Shown: positions 31,796 to 43,689 of the stretch, piece by piece | How positions within the stretch are numbered: the stretch's first letter is position 1 | Layout of the letters: the number at the start of each line of letters is the position of its first letter | Source: Coenobita brevimanus | Taxonomy: Eukaryota > Arthropoda > Malacostraca > Decapoda > Coenobitidae | Assembly (NCBI GenBank): GCA_032717465.1 | Contig: CM064664.1 | Span: 5,859,906-5,923,905, forward strand | Direction: 5' to 3' | Length of the DNA stretch: 64,000 nucleotides | The notes under the pieces: generated by a model | Seen by the model: only the letters and a program-made list of their open reading frames with translations | Databases searched by the model: none | Told to the model about the DNA's origin: nothing | Position numbers and translations under genes: made by a program

Positions 31796-34700
31796 TATAT
31801 ATATTTTTATTTCAAGAATACTCACCCAGTATCCCTGCTTGTCATAAAAGGCGACTAAAAGGGTTGGCGGAGGGTTAGTGCCCCTCCTCGGAAAACAACT
31901 AACTAAAAAAAGAAACACGAAGCCTCGGACAAGGACTGACCAAATGATGACGACCCAGGACCAGACAAAGGACTTGGTAATGGCTACGTGGAATGTAAGA
32001 GGAGTGAATGATGAGGTGAAAGAGAGAGATTGTCCAGGTGCTTGAGGGTGCAAAAGTGGTTGTATGTGGAATGACAAACAAAATGGAGAGGAGAAAGTGT
32101 GAGAGAATGGGAGTATGGATGGGGTATATATGCAGGAGTAGGTGAGAATGAGAAGGGAAAGGAAGGAGTATGTATAGCTGTGAGTAGAGACAGTATGGAT
32201 CAGTTGGGTCAAGGATTGTGTGGGTAAAGTTGAAAGTTGGAATACAAATGTGGGCGATTGTGTGTGTGTATGTGCCAACGCAAGATGGTGCTAGCAGAGT
32301 GAGAGAAGAGTTCTGGACAAATGTGGAAGTGTGCATGGAAAAGTTTGGAAGGAATGAAAGAGTGTTTTTGATCGGTGATATGAATGGTAAAGTAGGGAAT
32401 GTGAAGGTGGATGGAATAGTTGGTGAGCGGGGTGTGCCTGCTGAGATAGATGAGAATGGCAGTGCATTAGTGGACATTTATGCTGGAAGGGGGTTAGGAT
32501 AGCCAATACCCTCTTCAGGCATAAAATAATCCACAGGTATACATGGCGAGTGTTGAGAAGGGTGGGTGGTGAACTGAATGAAAGGAAGGCAATGATCGAT
32601 TATCTGTGTGTGGATGAAAGGATGCGAAGATGTGTAATGGATGCAAGAGCTTATAGTGGTTGGGGGAGTGGACTTTCTAACCACTACTTGGTGGTGGCCA
32701 GAATTAGGATCCAAGTAAGATGAAGGAATAGAAGAAGGAAAAGACGAGAGGAAGGAGTAGTTGCAAGGAGAGTGGAAAGGTTACAAGAGGATGAGATAAA
32801 GGCAGAGTATATGAGAGAAGTGGAGGAACGATTGGGCAAATATGAATTGGAGCAGATGGGGGATGTGGAAGGTGTGTGCAGGATATTTACAGAAGAAATA
32901 TGTGCAGCATGTGATGTGGTGTGTGGGGTGAAGAGAAGATGGAGGGGGGTGCAAGGAACAGCGTGGTGGACTGAAGAGATGAGACAGGCTGTGGCACAAA
33001 AGAAGAAAGCATACAATGAATCGATGAGAAATAGGGGCGTGGAAGAAGTTGAGAGGCGGAAGAGAGAGTTATATGTAGCAAGAAAGAGAGAGGTGAAAAG
33101 ATTAGTAAGAGAGAGTAAGAAGAGAGTGGATGAGGAATTTGGAAGGAATTTGAGTGTAAAGTGGAGGACTGTAAGAAAATGTTCTGGAAAGAGGTGAAGA
33201 GAGTAAGACAGGGCGGAAGTGAGGTTAGGGGGTGAGTGAAAGATAAAAATAGTAGATTACTAGTGGAGAAGGGAGAAAAAGTGACCAGATGGAGAGAACA
33301 CTTTAAGGAATTGTTGAACATACAGGATGGAAGTAATGCGAGTATAAGTGGCTGGGGAATGGCTGGGAGAAGGAGGGAGGTGAGAAGACAGGAAGAAATC
33401 AGTAGGATAGAAGTTGTGGAAGCAATGAAGAAAGTTAAATTGGGGAAAGCCCCAGGAATTCATGGAGTGTGTGGTGAAATGCTGAAGCATGGGGGAGAGA
33501 TAGTAGTAGAATGGATGTGGAAGATGTGCAGATTGGCCTGGGAGGAAGGTAGAGTCCCGGAGGATTGGAAGTCAGGTATAATTATTCCCTTGTACAAAGG
33601 AAAAGGGGAAGAAGAAGTGCGTGGTAATCATAGGGGCATTTGTCTTCTTAGTATAATAGGAAAAGTGTATGGTAGGATACTTATTGACAGAGTTAGAGAA
33701 AGAAGAGGAATTAGTTGGAGAAGAACAGGGAGGTTTTAGGAAGGGAAGAGGTTGTGTAAATCAGATATTCATTCTTAGATCTTTAGTGGAAAAGTTTCTA
33801 GAGAAGGGAAAGAAGTTGAATGAGGCTTTCATGGATTTGGAGAAAGCATATGACAGGGTGGATAAACAAGGATTGTGGAAAGTATTAAGAATATATGGAG
33901 TAGATGGGAAGTTGTTGAATGCTGTGAAGAGTATGTATGATGGTGCTAAGGCTGCAGTGCGTGTGGATGGTGAGTGAATTTTTCTCTTTGAAGGTTGGGT
34001 TGAAACAGGGATGTGTCATGTCTCCATTTTTGTTCAATCTGTACATGGATGGGGTAATTAAAAAGGTACAAGGTAGGGTAGTGGATCTTGGAGTGGCCCT
34101 GGTGAGAGAGGATAGTGCTTGGAAACTCCCTGTACTGTTGTTTGCAGATGATACTGTGTTGTTGAGTGAAGACGAAGGGGAGCTGCAAGGCTTGGTAGAT
34201 GGGTTTGGGAGAGTGTGTAAGAAACGGATCTAAAGGTGAATGTAGGGAAAAGTAAAGTGATGGTCTTTGAGAGAGGTGAAGTCAGTGAATGTTCAGCGAG
34301 GTTGGATGGTGAGGAATTGGAAAATGTGACTACGTTTAAGTACTTGGGTAGTGTGATGAGTAAGGATGGGGGTTTGAAGGGTGAAGTGCTTGAAATGGTA
34401 CAACATTGAAGAAAAGTTGCTGGTTCTTTGAAAGTAGTGATAAGAAACAGGGAAGTGAGCATGGAAGTGAAAAAGTTACTACATGACAGTATTGTGATAC
34501 CAACTCTAACGTATGGAAATGAAGCTTGGACGTTGTTGGAAGGACACAAGTCAAGAGTGAGAGCAGTGGAAATGAGTTATTTAAGAGGAGCCTGTGGAGT
34601 CACATGGAGAGACAGGCTGACGAATGAGGATATAAAGGAGCGTTGTGGTGTGGATTTGGATGTGATAGGAAGCATTATGAGGAACACACTGAGGTGGTTT

Positions 34701-34935
34701 GGCCATGTGGAGAGGATGGAGGGTGAAAGACTGATGAAGAGAGTGTATGTGAATGAGGTGGAAGGGGGAAGAGGGAGGGGGAAGCCGAGGATGAGATGGA
34801 GGGATGGGGTGGAGAGATATATGAGAGAGGAGGGTGTGAGTTGGGAGCAGGGCAGTGAAATGGCGGGGGACAGGGCAACGTTGAGGCGATTTATTTGTGG
34901 CCACCCCAAACAGGATTGAGGCGTCTGGCAATAGT
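31796..34935 (+). mobile_element. RTE-type LINE, nearly full length, interrupting copy B
   Basis: The 5' leader carries CCCTGCTTGTCATAAAAGG and GACTAAAAGGGTTGG (31831-31865), followed by an endonuclease region with WNVRG at about 31990 and FLIGDMNGKVG (32367-32400). Later parts are a linker (32772-33197), RT motifs (33236-33739 with LGKAPGIHGVCGEML; 33669-33977 with GGFRKGRGCVNQIF and FMDLEKAYDRV; 33937-34233 with LFADDTVLL) and the conserved C-terminus (34428-34919). It ends at GGCGTCTGGCAATAG without a visible repeat tail. At least six frame breaks make it inactive. Confidence 0.88.
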
Positions 34936-35347
34936 TTCACTAACTCATCGCCATACCTGACCTTTTTTTGCCACATTACCTGATCATCATTTCTGACTGT
35001 TTTTTCCTCTAATGCTATGTACACTTTGTCCTCCACATTGTCATCGATTGGGGAATCACTCTGGCCCTGAATGTCTTTATTGGCCAGGTCACTGGTAACA
35101 GGTGAATTGCTGAGACAATGGCGTGCAGGGGGGGGAGGTTATGCGGTGTAAGGCATTGTCCCTGCTTGGCATCTTGTTGAGGAATAGAGAAAGGTGTCCC
35201 GTGTATATGTACGAAAAATCACGTGCGAAAATTGAAAATTGTGCAAATTATGAACTTTGCAATTGCGCAACGTACCAGTACGTCGTCGGCACTGGGAAAT
35301 GCAAAATGTTGCAACATAGCCATACGTCGACGGGACACCTTGGGTTA
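34936..35347 (-). mobile_element. piggyBac derivative fragment
   Basis: About 410 bp matching one side of the 764-bp derivative at 59.27 kb in reverse. It includes the transposase N-terminal remnant (minus strand, SPIDDNVEDKVYIALEE near 35040) and the subterminal block GCAACGTACCAGTACGTCG. It ends GGACACCTTGGGTTAG, so the terminal TTAA is mutated to TTAG. The other half is missing: it directly abuts the LINE 3' end. Confidence 0.75.
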
Positions 35348-36233
35348 GGTCAGATAAGCTTCTCCCAGCTAAGATATATGATGAATTTAAAACTGAATTT
35401 TTGAAGAAATTTTCTGGAAGTATTAACTTTTTGCCATATATGATCCCAGAATTACATAAGATTGTAGACTTGTAAGGGAGCACACTACAAATCATGTGCT
35501 CAGTGAAATAACTGGCAATGTCTCCACGATCAAAAGAATATTTTTAGCTACCTTAGAAAACTCAAACTGGATAACAGGAGATGGAAAGATGTCCCCAGAC
35601 CTCGTAGTGGACATCATTAGTTATGTAGCTGCCTTGTGTAAATTACTTGATAGGACCTTCAAGATCGCCAAGATGATTGCGTACACCCTAAGTATATGCT
35701 TACTAGACTTAATGAACGAGGTAGAGATGCAGTGTAGTAAAGCAAGGGTGATCGAAACACAATCACATTCTAGTAGAATGAGAGTTCCTGAGATGGTATC
35801 AGCTGTGAAAACAGCTACAACTACCCCAAACAGAGAACAAAATTGATTGTGACCCGAAAGCTGGCAGAGCAAACAACCTAACGCGTCGAGGCAACGATCA
35901 CAAACACTAGGCTACGGGCAGTTTCATAAGTTTTTGCACTATCCAAGCAGATATCGCTCCACAGACACCACTACATATGGGAAGTCATCTTGCAGAGCAC
36001 AGTCAAGAGATGGTTCCATTCTATGTCATTACTGTGCAAAACCAGGAAACACAAAGAATGAATGCTTTATCAAAACAAAAGAGGATAGACAAAAGATACA
36101 AGGATTTGGTCCCTACTGTAGACATCACCAGTGCCAAGGGCATTGGACCAGTAACTGCAAGACAGTAGAGAAATTAGTTTCCATTCTTAAATCGGGGGAA
36201 GACCAAGTCACGACAAAAAACGAGCAAACATAA
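35348..36233 (+). pseudogene. gag: gag of Gypsy-like provirus copy B, broken
   Basis: Aligns with the second half of copy A gag (49.83-50.71 kb). Three frames cover it: a start portion (35348-35475), a middle (35496-35846) and the nucleocapsid (35934-36233). The first zinc knuckle reads CHYCAKPGNTKNEC, where Asn replaces the metal-binding His present in copy A; the second cluster (CRHHQCQGHWTSNC) is kept. Frameshifts near 35475 and stops near 35845-35880 inactivate it. Confidence 0.85.
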
Positions 36234-36265
36234 AGTAAAGCAAGTCTAAAACTCACATAGGAGGT

Positions 36266-36724
36266 ATGTTGGGAAGTGAGTGTATCTTGATACCAGCTGC
36301 ATGTGAGGATCAAAATGTTTCCTTATTTTTAAACACAGGCTTTCCAGTGAACTTAATAACACAAGAAGAAATAAATAGAATTTTTAGAAAAAAGAAGAAA
36401 GTAACTTTTCTGGAAGATTCTGATTTAGACTTATATACAGTAGATGGCAAACAAATCACAGGAAAAGATATGATACGGTTAAAAATTAGTTTCACAGAAA
36501 CTACAAGACCAATCTCTGCATTTTTTTATATCGTTGAAAACTTAGCAGTTAAAGCTCATATGTTACTGGGCATAAGATGCATGAGAACAGAGAAAATAAC
36601 TTTACTCCTACAAATGAATGGAATAGACTTTGATAATGAAGTCATAGAGGAAATACCATCAGAGTCCTCACCGATTACTGTAGTAAAACAGTACCAAAAA
36701 GAATTGGTAACATTAAAAGTTTAA
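36266..36724 (+). CDS. pol: Gypsy aspartic protease region, copy B
   Basis: 152-codon open stretch matching copy A. The active-site strand reads VSLFLNTGFPVNLI. The catalytic Asp of the DTG triad is Asn here, as it is in copy A. A second hydrophobic block (AHMLLGIRCM) follows. The frame starts at a Met within the conserved sequence just after gag and stops before a proline-rich spacer. It is part of a gag-pol polyprotein by family rules, so the listed start is only the first Met in frame. Confidence 0.8.
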   Translation: MLGSECILIPAACEDQNVSLFLNTGFPVNLITQEEINRIFRKKKKVTFLEDSDLDLYTVDGKQITGKDMIRLKISFTETTRPISAFFYIVENLAVKAHMLLGIRCMRTEKITLLLQMNGIDFDNEVIEEIPSESSPITVVKQYQKELVTLKV

Positions 36725-36875
36725 ACAAACATACAGAAAGAGATGAGTATATAGATCCACTCACAGCACCCACCCACCCCCAGCCTCCAGGACTAGAAAC
36801 CCAGGTAACGGTACTGATTTATCAGTTTTTCCCGCCCATCTCACCAATTATTTAGTTATACCACCGAACTCCTAT

Positions 36876-37657
36876 ATGAAAGTTACCATAAAGAGCAAAT
36901 TATGGAATAGTACTATTCTTGTCTTAGAAGAATCATGTAAAATAAAAGGATTGTCAGTGGAAAACGCATTATGTCAGATGAACGACGAAGGACAAACTCA
37001 GATACTTCTAATTAATCACATGAATGGGGAAGTACAGTTGAAAAAGGGGACTTATATAGTTAATATTGAAAAATTTCCCGCCCCTGTAATGAAAACAGTT
37101 TTAGCTGGAGTCACAAGTGAGATAAAATCTGCAGATAGAGAAAGCATAAAAGAGAATTTAATTCACTCAGGTGAATTTGATGAAGATGATTTGTTAACCC
37201 TGTTAAAAAAACACAAGGACACCGTACCATTATTCGGAGAAAAATTAGGGTGTACTAACCTGATTAATCACAAGATTAATGTGCACCCAGATACACCACC
37301 AATTTTTGTACCTGCCTATCGAGTCCCACGATCTCAGCATACACTCGCAAACCAGTATGTCGATGAAATGTTTAAACTTGGAATAATTGAGCCATCAGTC
37401 TCCCCGTGGAATGTCCCATTATTCTTCGTGCCCAAACGAAATGGAGAAATGCGTGCGGTAGCATATTACCATAACTAAACAATCATACAATCTCAGACCG
37501 ATTTCCCATGCCATTGCTAAGCGACATCCTACAGAATATTGGACCAGAAAATAATGTATAATCCACGATCGATTTTCTAAGTGGTTATTATCAAATTCCT
37601 GTAGAGCAGGAGTCACGTAAATACAATGCCTTTTCCACAAATAGAGGACACTATCAG
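36876..37657 (+). pseudogene. pol: Gypsy reverse transcriptase, N-terminal part, copy B
   Basis: 200-codon frame (36876-37478) with the RT approach (TPPIFVPAYRVPRSQ, LGIIEPSVSPWN, FFVPKRNGEMRAV). It is then frameshifted near 37470, where copy A reads VVDYRKLNN. It continues in broken frames to the GHYQ region and is cut at ATCAG 37653-37657 by a LINE insertion. Confidence 0.85.
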
Positions 37658-38472
37658 AAAGGTGCTGAGAGGAATGAAAAAAGTGTTTAAATGTCGTTCG
37701 CTTAGAATGGATGTAAAGAGAAGGCTGTATGAGGGTGTTGTGGTACCGACTGCATTATATGGGGCTGAAACATGGAATATGGGTGTAGCAGAGAGGAAAA
37801 GTTTGAATGTAATGGAGATGAGGTGTCTGAGGAGTATGTGTGGAGTGACGCGTATGGATCGGGTGCGAAATGATGAAGTGCGAAGGAGAACTGGAGTTGT
37901 TCAGGAGATGGCTGGTAGAGTTGAGCAGAGGGTGTTGCGATGGTTTGGGCATATGGAGAGAATGGATAATGAGCGATTGGTGAAAAAGATAACTAGATCT
38001 GATGTGAGAGGTGTAAGGCTGAGAGGAAGACCACGAATAGGATGGATGGATAGTGTGAAGAGAGCGCTGGATGCGAGAGGGATGTCTGTTGAGCAAGGAA
38101 GAGTGGTTGTGCGTGACAGAAATAAATGGAGAGAAATTGTGAATAAATAAGTGATGACGCAGCCCTGAGGGGATATTCTCCCGCATTTGGTCTGATCAGC
38201 TAGTCAGGTCAGGTGCGGGTAAGGGGATGGGTATGTTATGATGTGGCAGGGGTAAACCAGTTCTGCTGTCGGGCCCTGCTGCGGATGTCACTGATTGCAT
38301 TGCGCAGTTGACCCTTGTGCGGTGTGGTGCGGTGAGGATCTGTCCGTTCTCCCCTTTGGGGCTAAGATGTGAATGAATGTGTTTAAATGGATGAGTAAAT
38401 GGAGAGTGTGTCGTCCTGTCTCGGCTACCTCCCTTTCCTTGGGGGAAGCAGCCTAGGTATATAGATAGATAG
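37658..38472 (+). mobile_element. 5'-truncated LINE in copy B, ATCAG target duplication
   Basis: ATCAG at 37653-37657 and 38473-38477 flanks the insert exactly. The insert ends in (ATAG)n. A single open frame (37626-38150) encodes an RT C-terminus with ALYGAETW, CLRSMCGVTRMDRVRN, LRWFGHMERMDNERL and RPRIGWMD. This is the RTE-like pattern but a different family from the 3.8/34-kb elements. The 3' UTR (38151-38455) has its own distinctive sequence (CCTTTCCTTGGGGGAAGC). Confidence 0.88.
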
Positions 38473-38894
<422 letters not shown>

Positions 38895-38940
38895 CAAAGG
38901 GGGACGCGTTGTCATAATATAAAGGTAATCTCCTGCGTTA

Positions 38941-39137
38941 TCAGGAACATCTTTAATAAAATTGTAAAGGTTTGACAACTCATTTGTCATTTCCAAACCT
39001 AGGTATCATAATCATGTTGTGTTTGTATTTTTATCACAGAAATGGTGTTTACTTTGGTTTTTATTATATTTTCCCTAGGTTTGAAAATGACAAATGTGTT
39101 GTCGAGACGTCACCAATTTATAAAGATGTTCCTGGTC
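38941..39137. repeat. Imperfect inverted repeat (63-bp arms, 70-bp loop)
   Basis: The left arm (38941-39003) begins TCAGGAACATCTTTA and ends TTTCCAAACCTAGG. The right arm (39074-39137) is its reverse complement: CCTAGGTTTGAAAATG ... TAAAGATGTTCCTGG. The two could form a long hairpin. It might be a small foldback/MITE element or part of the (TCTA)n-ended repeat that follows at 39147. Confidence 0.7.
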
Positions 39138-39179
39138 ATGTAGGTGTTTATCTATCTGTCTATCTATCTATCTAGCAGT

Positions 39180-39594
39180 CTATTATTTCATTACAGATTC
39201 TAGAGATCGTCTGTGGGAATCGGTACCGATGTTTGGATCTGTGTTGGAAACTTGGCTACAAGGCAGTTGTTTTCCAATCCTGCTCACGGACAACTTAGTA
39301 GCAAACAGCACTATAATAAAGGTAATACGAAAGAATACGCTAATGGATGTTAAATTAGGCTCCAGTACTGGATAAGATCCATACTTTGATATCTCAGTTC
39401 ATTACCAATCCGATGGTCTCACAGCTAGAACCGAGTTTTAACACTGCTAGTTTACTTTACTACTCAATAATACATAGAAAACATTTTTTTCTTTTATCAA
39501 AGAGATTACTCTTCTGTAATAAATACCTTGATAATAAGGAAGGTGGTAAAGACAGACAAAGTGATAAAGAAGAAAATAGGGGATTGAAAAAAAA
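39180..39594. other. No recognisable gene
   Basis: Short gene-free stretch between a (CTAT)n run and an RTE fragment. Confidence 0.4.
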
Positions 39595-40015
39595 AATGAC
39601 TGATTGCTAGTGGTGAAGGGAGGAAAAGCGAATAGATTGAGAGAACAATTTAAGGAATTGTTAAACAGAGGGAATGAAACTGGTGTGAGTATAAGTGGCT
39701 GGGGAGATGCTGGGACGAGGATGGAGGTAAGGGACGAAGTGATCAGTAGGTTGGAAGTGGTGGAAGCAATGAAGAAAGTCAAAACGGGGAAACCCCAGGA
39801 ATTGATGAAGTGTGTGGTGAAATGCTAAAGCATGGGGGAGAGATATTAGTGAAGTGGATATGGAAGATGTGCAGATTGGCGCTGTAGGAAGGCAGAGTCC
39901 CAGAGGACTATAAGTCAGGAATAATTATTCCCCTTTATAAAGGAAAATGGGAAAAAGAAGTGTGTGGCGATCATTGTGGCATTTTTCTTCTAAGTGTAAC
40001 AGGAAAATTATATGT
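39595..40015 (+). pseudogene. RTE LINE fragment (region before and into RT)
   Basis: Aligns with 33245-33665 of the LINE at 32-35 kb: WREHFKELLN-like block, SISGWG, EVVEAMKKVK, then a broken copy of the GKAPG...EML and PLYKGK regions. Truncated at both ends, with several frameshifts. Confidence 0.8.
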
Positions 40016-40470
40016 ACTTTTTTAAAATAACAAAACAGATGAAGGAAAAACAAATAAATAAAAAAAAAATAATCCATACACCAGATTACTGGCGTCTTCC
40101 ATTCATAAAGTATCTATAACAGTTAGACTTGAACTGCTGTTGGTTGAAGTTTGGAGGGAAACAACTCTGGGGAACAGAGTTCCAGAGATGCAGTTCGGAG
40201 AATGAAAGAATTCTGATAAGCAGAAGTTCTGCAATATGGCTGAGTTACGTTCCAGTCATGAGCGCTGCCAGATGCCCGTGTGGCATGAAGGAAGGCAGGG
40301 AGAGGTGGCACAATGGACTCAACTTCGTCTGAGCACCTGCCACAAAAACACCTGTAAAATAATGCAAGGGAGGCAACACTCCTTCATACTTGTAGGGAAG
40401 GCAGCCTATCCATAATAGCAGGGTCATTAACAATTCCAGCAGCTCTGTTGTGAATTTTGTCTAGTTGCTT

Positions 40471-41091
40471 TTATGCAACCTCTCCACATCCACTCCACAA
40501 GGGTGAGCAATATTCAGGCTGAAAGGGCACATGACTCTTATGAATTATTGCTAACTGCTCATCAGTGAAGTTACATACCCTGTACAATAATCCAAGTTTC
40601 TTTGAGGCAATTTTGGCAAATGATCTGATATGAGAGGTCCAGCTGAGAGCATAGTTAAGCGAGACACCAAGAACTTCAATACTTTTGGAGATGGGAATAT
40701 TAGTAGCACTGAAGGTAATATACGAATCTGGCAATATCTGTCTATTAGTAAATTGCATATATTTAGTTTTACTAGCATTAAATGAGACAAGGTTGTTTTG
40801 TCCCCATTCACTGATCGTAAATAAGTCTTGATTTATGGAGATGGCTGTACAGAGTTGAGAGTTAGAGATACTACACTTCATAAATGGGTGTCTGAGTGTG
40901 AATGAACTATGAAGTGTTGAGTCATCTGCATATGAATGGATGGGATTGTGGGTGACAGACAAGAGATCGTTAATATGAAACAGGAACAGGGTTGGTACCA
41001 GAACTGTTCCATGTAGCACGCCGGCGTTAATTGAGTGGAAATTGGAATATACGTCATCTACTTTTACTGCATAGCAAGGGAGTTTGGACAA
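40471..41091 (-). pseudogene. Jockey/CR1-type RT, catalytic and C-terminal part
   Basis: 206 codons. Residues near 28-60 carry the GVLHGTVLVPTLFLFHINDL block; the usual PQGSVLSP is altered to HGTVLVP. The catalytic YADDSTLH lies at about 57. The downstream LVSFNASKTKYMQF and LGLLYRVCNFTDEQ blocks are typical of the group. Frameshifted at both ends relative to its neighbours. Confidence 0.85.
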
Positions 41092-41154
41092 CAGGGAACG
41101 GTGCCATACTCTGTCGAAGGCTTTAGAAATATCAAGGGCTACTGCATGAGTTTT

Positions 41155-41760
41155 TCAATGTAGGTCGATTGACTGATGAATGGTATGAGTCAGGATACTG
41201 AGTACGTCAATGGTGGATCTTTCGTGGCGAAAACCATGTTGTCTATCACTAATTAGGTTGTTGGATTCAAGATGTTTAACACTGTGCTTATTAATTGAAA
41301 TTTCAAATACTTTACTAAGAGAAGATGTGACAGCTATTGGTCTGTCATCAGAGGGGTCAGAGGAACCTCCTTCCTTTGGAACTGGGTGGATGTTGGCTTC
41401 TTTCCATGAATTAGGGAATGAAGAAGTACGTATGCATAGTCTGAATAATTCAGCTAGAACAGAGGCAAGTTCTGAGGAACACTTTTTCAGAACAATTGGA
41501 GGAATTCCGTCTGGTTCTGGAGCTTTGTTGATAGTTAAATTGTCTAGGATGGATGTTATGTGTCTTGTCTGAATTTTAAGTGGAACAATTTTAGGGCAGT
41601 CGAGTTCTAGTGCTGAGGCATTCTGGCCGACTTCCTCTATGGTAGAATTTCTTGCAAATGTACTAACAAACATATGTGCTTTCTCATGCAGGGTTAATCC
41701 TAAATAGGAAGACGTCCCTTCTGACCTCGGGATAGGAAGACCTGGGCCAATTGGATACAC
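41155..41760 (-). pseudogene. Jockey/CR1-type RT, N-terminal part
   Basis: 201 codons covering RT motifs 0-3: the KAPEPDGIPP motif (Gly to Glu at the usual KAPGPDG), SFPNSWKEANIHPVPKEG, and HGFRHERSTIDVL. It ends just before the expected LDISKAFD motif, where the frame is lost (a stop near 41155). Confidence 0.85.
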
Positions 41761-41769
41761 TGAAGGAAA

Positions 41770-43685
41770 ATAATAATAAAAAATATATACAAAGATGTTT
41801 TATTCAAAACTAATGGAGGTGAAACACAAATATAACTCCCGTATAGACCAGATGACTAGGAATTAATAAAACTGGGCTAAAATAAATACATTTATAAGTT
41901 ACTTGAAAAAAATAGTGAAGGAAAAAAGTAGTACTAACTTACTCCCTTCCTGAGATGCACATACATGGAATTGAGCAAAAACACTACCTAAACCTATAAA
42001 TATAATACCTAAATATCACACAATCGGCCTGCCAACCCTAGGTTAACAGAAAGCTGTGTGCCTGGCATAAATGGAAACAGGTAATAAAGATATACACCAC
42101 TACCCTCAAACCACTCAATGTGTCAGGCTCCTTTTGTGGGTCCTTGTGTGGTGCAATGACGTCCGTCACACCACCACCAGGGTCACTGGTGCCCTCAATC
42201 AGTGTCACATCACCCGCACTAACTAACATCACGGGTTTCTGTGTCACTCTTGGTTTCCAGTGTGGTGTCAGCAGTCCTGCTGAACTCCTCTGACTTCAGA
42301 TACTCTGCCAGCTCTTCTTCTAACAGGTATCTTGTTCGTTTTGGGCCCATGACTACACACCTGTAAATAACAATTCCCAATTACCCATTGTTCCGGCCAC
42401 AATTGACCCTAAAAACCACCCCATTACGGGGTCACTGATACGCTAGGTCAATTTCCCATCACCCACAATAACAATCAAGGGTTTCAGTGTCACTTAGGGG
42501 TTCTAATGTGATGTCAACAGTCCTCTTGAAATACTCCAGCTTCAGAATATACTGCCATCTCTGTGTGGAACAGCTACTTAGCTTGTTTTGCCTCCATTAC
42601 CTACACAAATACACTAAAAACCAAAGAAAACCATATATAGTACTTTGTAGTGCACATAGTGGGACATGTTACATGCATGTACATGGTCATATTGTGCCTA
42701 AAACACTCAAAATGTGCGTTCAAGTATTCGACCTTGACCAGAATGGCTCTTCTGTTTTTTTATTTTTTTTTTATTATATGCTACAGGAAGACATGTGCCA
42801 GTTGGATACACAGGTACTCACCAGAGAGTCGAGAATGATGGGAACTTGAGCCTGCGGGCAGAAACAGCATAGGCTGACTCAGGCCTGCTTGGTGTAAAGA
42901 ATAATTTTGCCCATTACCCATTTTTCTGGACACTATTAACCGCGAAACTTAAACGCACCCTGGCGGTGTATCCATATGGCACAGGTCATCCTATCTAGGG
43001 TTAAGAATGTTAATCCCCCTTAACGCCAGTCGTACGTGAATTCAAAGTCTCGGAGTAGTTTTCTGCTAATATATTAAGCACCGCCTTTTATCTCCACACA
43101 GCAGCCGTATGAACACCACCCTTATCCGTCCCCAAACCGTTGCTAACTGCTCGACTCTCACCGGCTAGGGCGGTGGTGCGGCTTGAAACTCATGGTTCAG
43201 CAAATTTGAATCAGGCCAGACATTAGTAAGCGATCAGTGGGGCCCTACTTCGATCGCACTTACGATACTTACATGCTATACTTACATACTACATATTATT
43301 ACAAATGGTTACAAACAGCGGGTAATTTATAATGTTACCATCTGAAGATTTTAGTGGGGGAACGGATGATGTCTTCTTAAAGTTATTATTGAAAAATCTA
43401 GAGTTGACTGGAATATTCTATTGTCATTAGGGTTGTTAAGTAGTTTTGATGCTTGATTTTGAAGAAAGTTTGATTTGGCAAGGTTTACCACAGTCTTTGC
43501 ATGGTTTCCAGCAATTTTAAACGAAGAAAGTGATTCATATATTTTTTATTTTAAGTAAGAGTTACATGGTAATGACTCTTGGGCCATTGCTCCGGCACAA
43601 CCGCTATCAAACCATTTTGGAGAGTTCGATCATTAAGTGAACTGTTGATTTGGTATGAACAAATCCACACCAGCTAGTATTAAGT
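41770..43685. other. 1.9 kb without a supported gene; diverged duplicated segment
   Basis: On the minus strand near 42240-42345 an ATG follows a splice acceptor-like ttacag; it gives a 43-codon frame with MGPKRTRYLLEEELAEYL and ends at a stop. A diverged copy of the same stretch lies at 42480-42600 (ELAVYLKLEYF-like in broken frames). The flanking ATTACCCATTGTTCCGGCC (about 42385) recurs as ATTACCCATTTTTCTGGAC (about 42915), so a few hundred base pairs were duplicated. The product is unknown. Confidence 0.4.
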
Positions 43686-43689
43686 CGCA

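Larger units (their letters stand above)
40090..41765 (-). mobile_element. Jockey/CR1-type non-LTR retrotransposon, 5'-truncated
   Basis: The minus strand has the RT start (41155-41760) with NKAPEPDGIPPIVLKK, PVPKEGG and RPIAVTSSLSKVFE. A frame break at about 41100-41155 precedes 40471-41091, with SYADDSTLHSS and LGVSLNYALSWTSHI. A final block (LWNSVPQSCFPPNFN at about 40130-40175) is in another frame. These are the RT and C-terminal signatures of the Jockey/CR1 group. No endonuclease precedes it. Confidence 0.85.

Noticed and set aside
42990..43035. Another piggyBac end (CCCCTTAACGCCAGTCGTACG)
   Set aside because: Several TTAA lie close together and no matching inverted partner was found within several kb.
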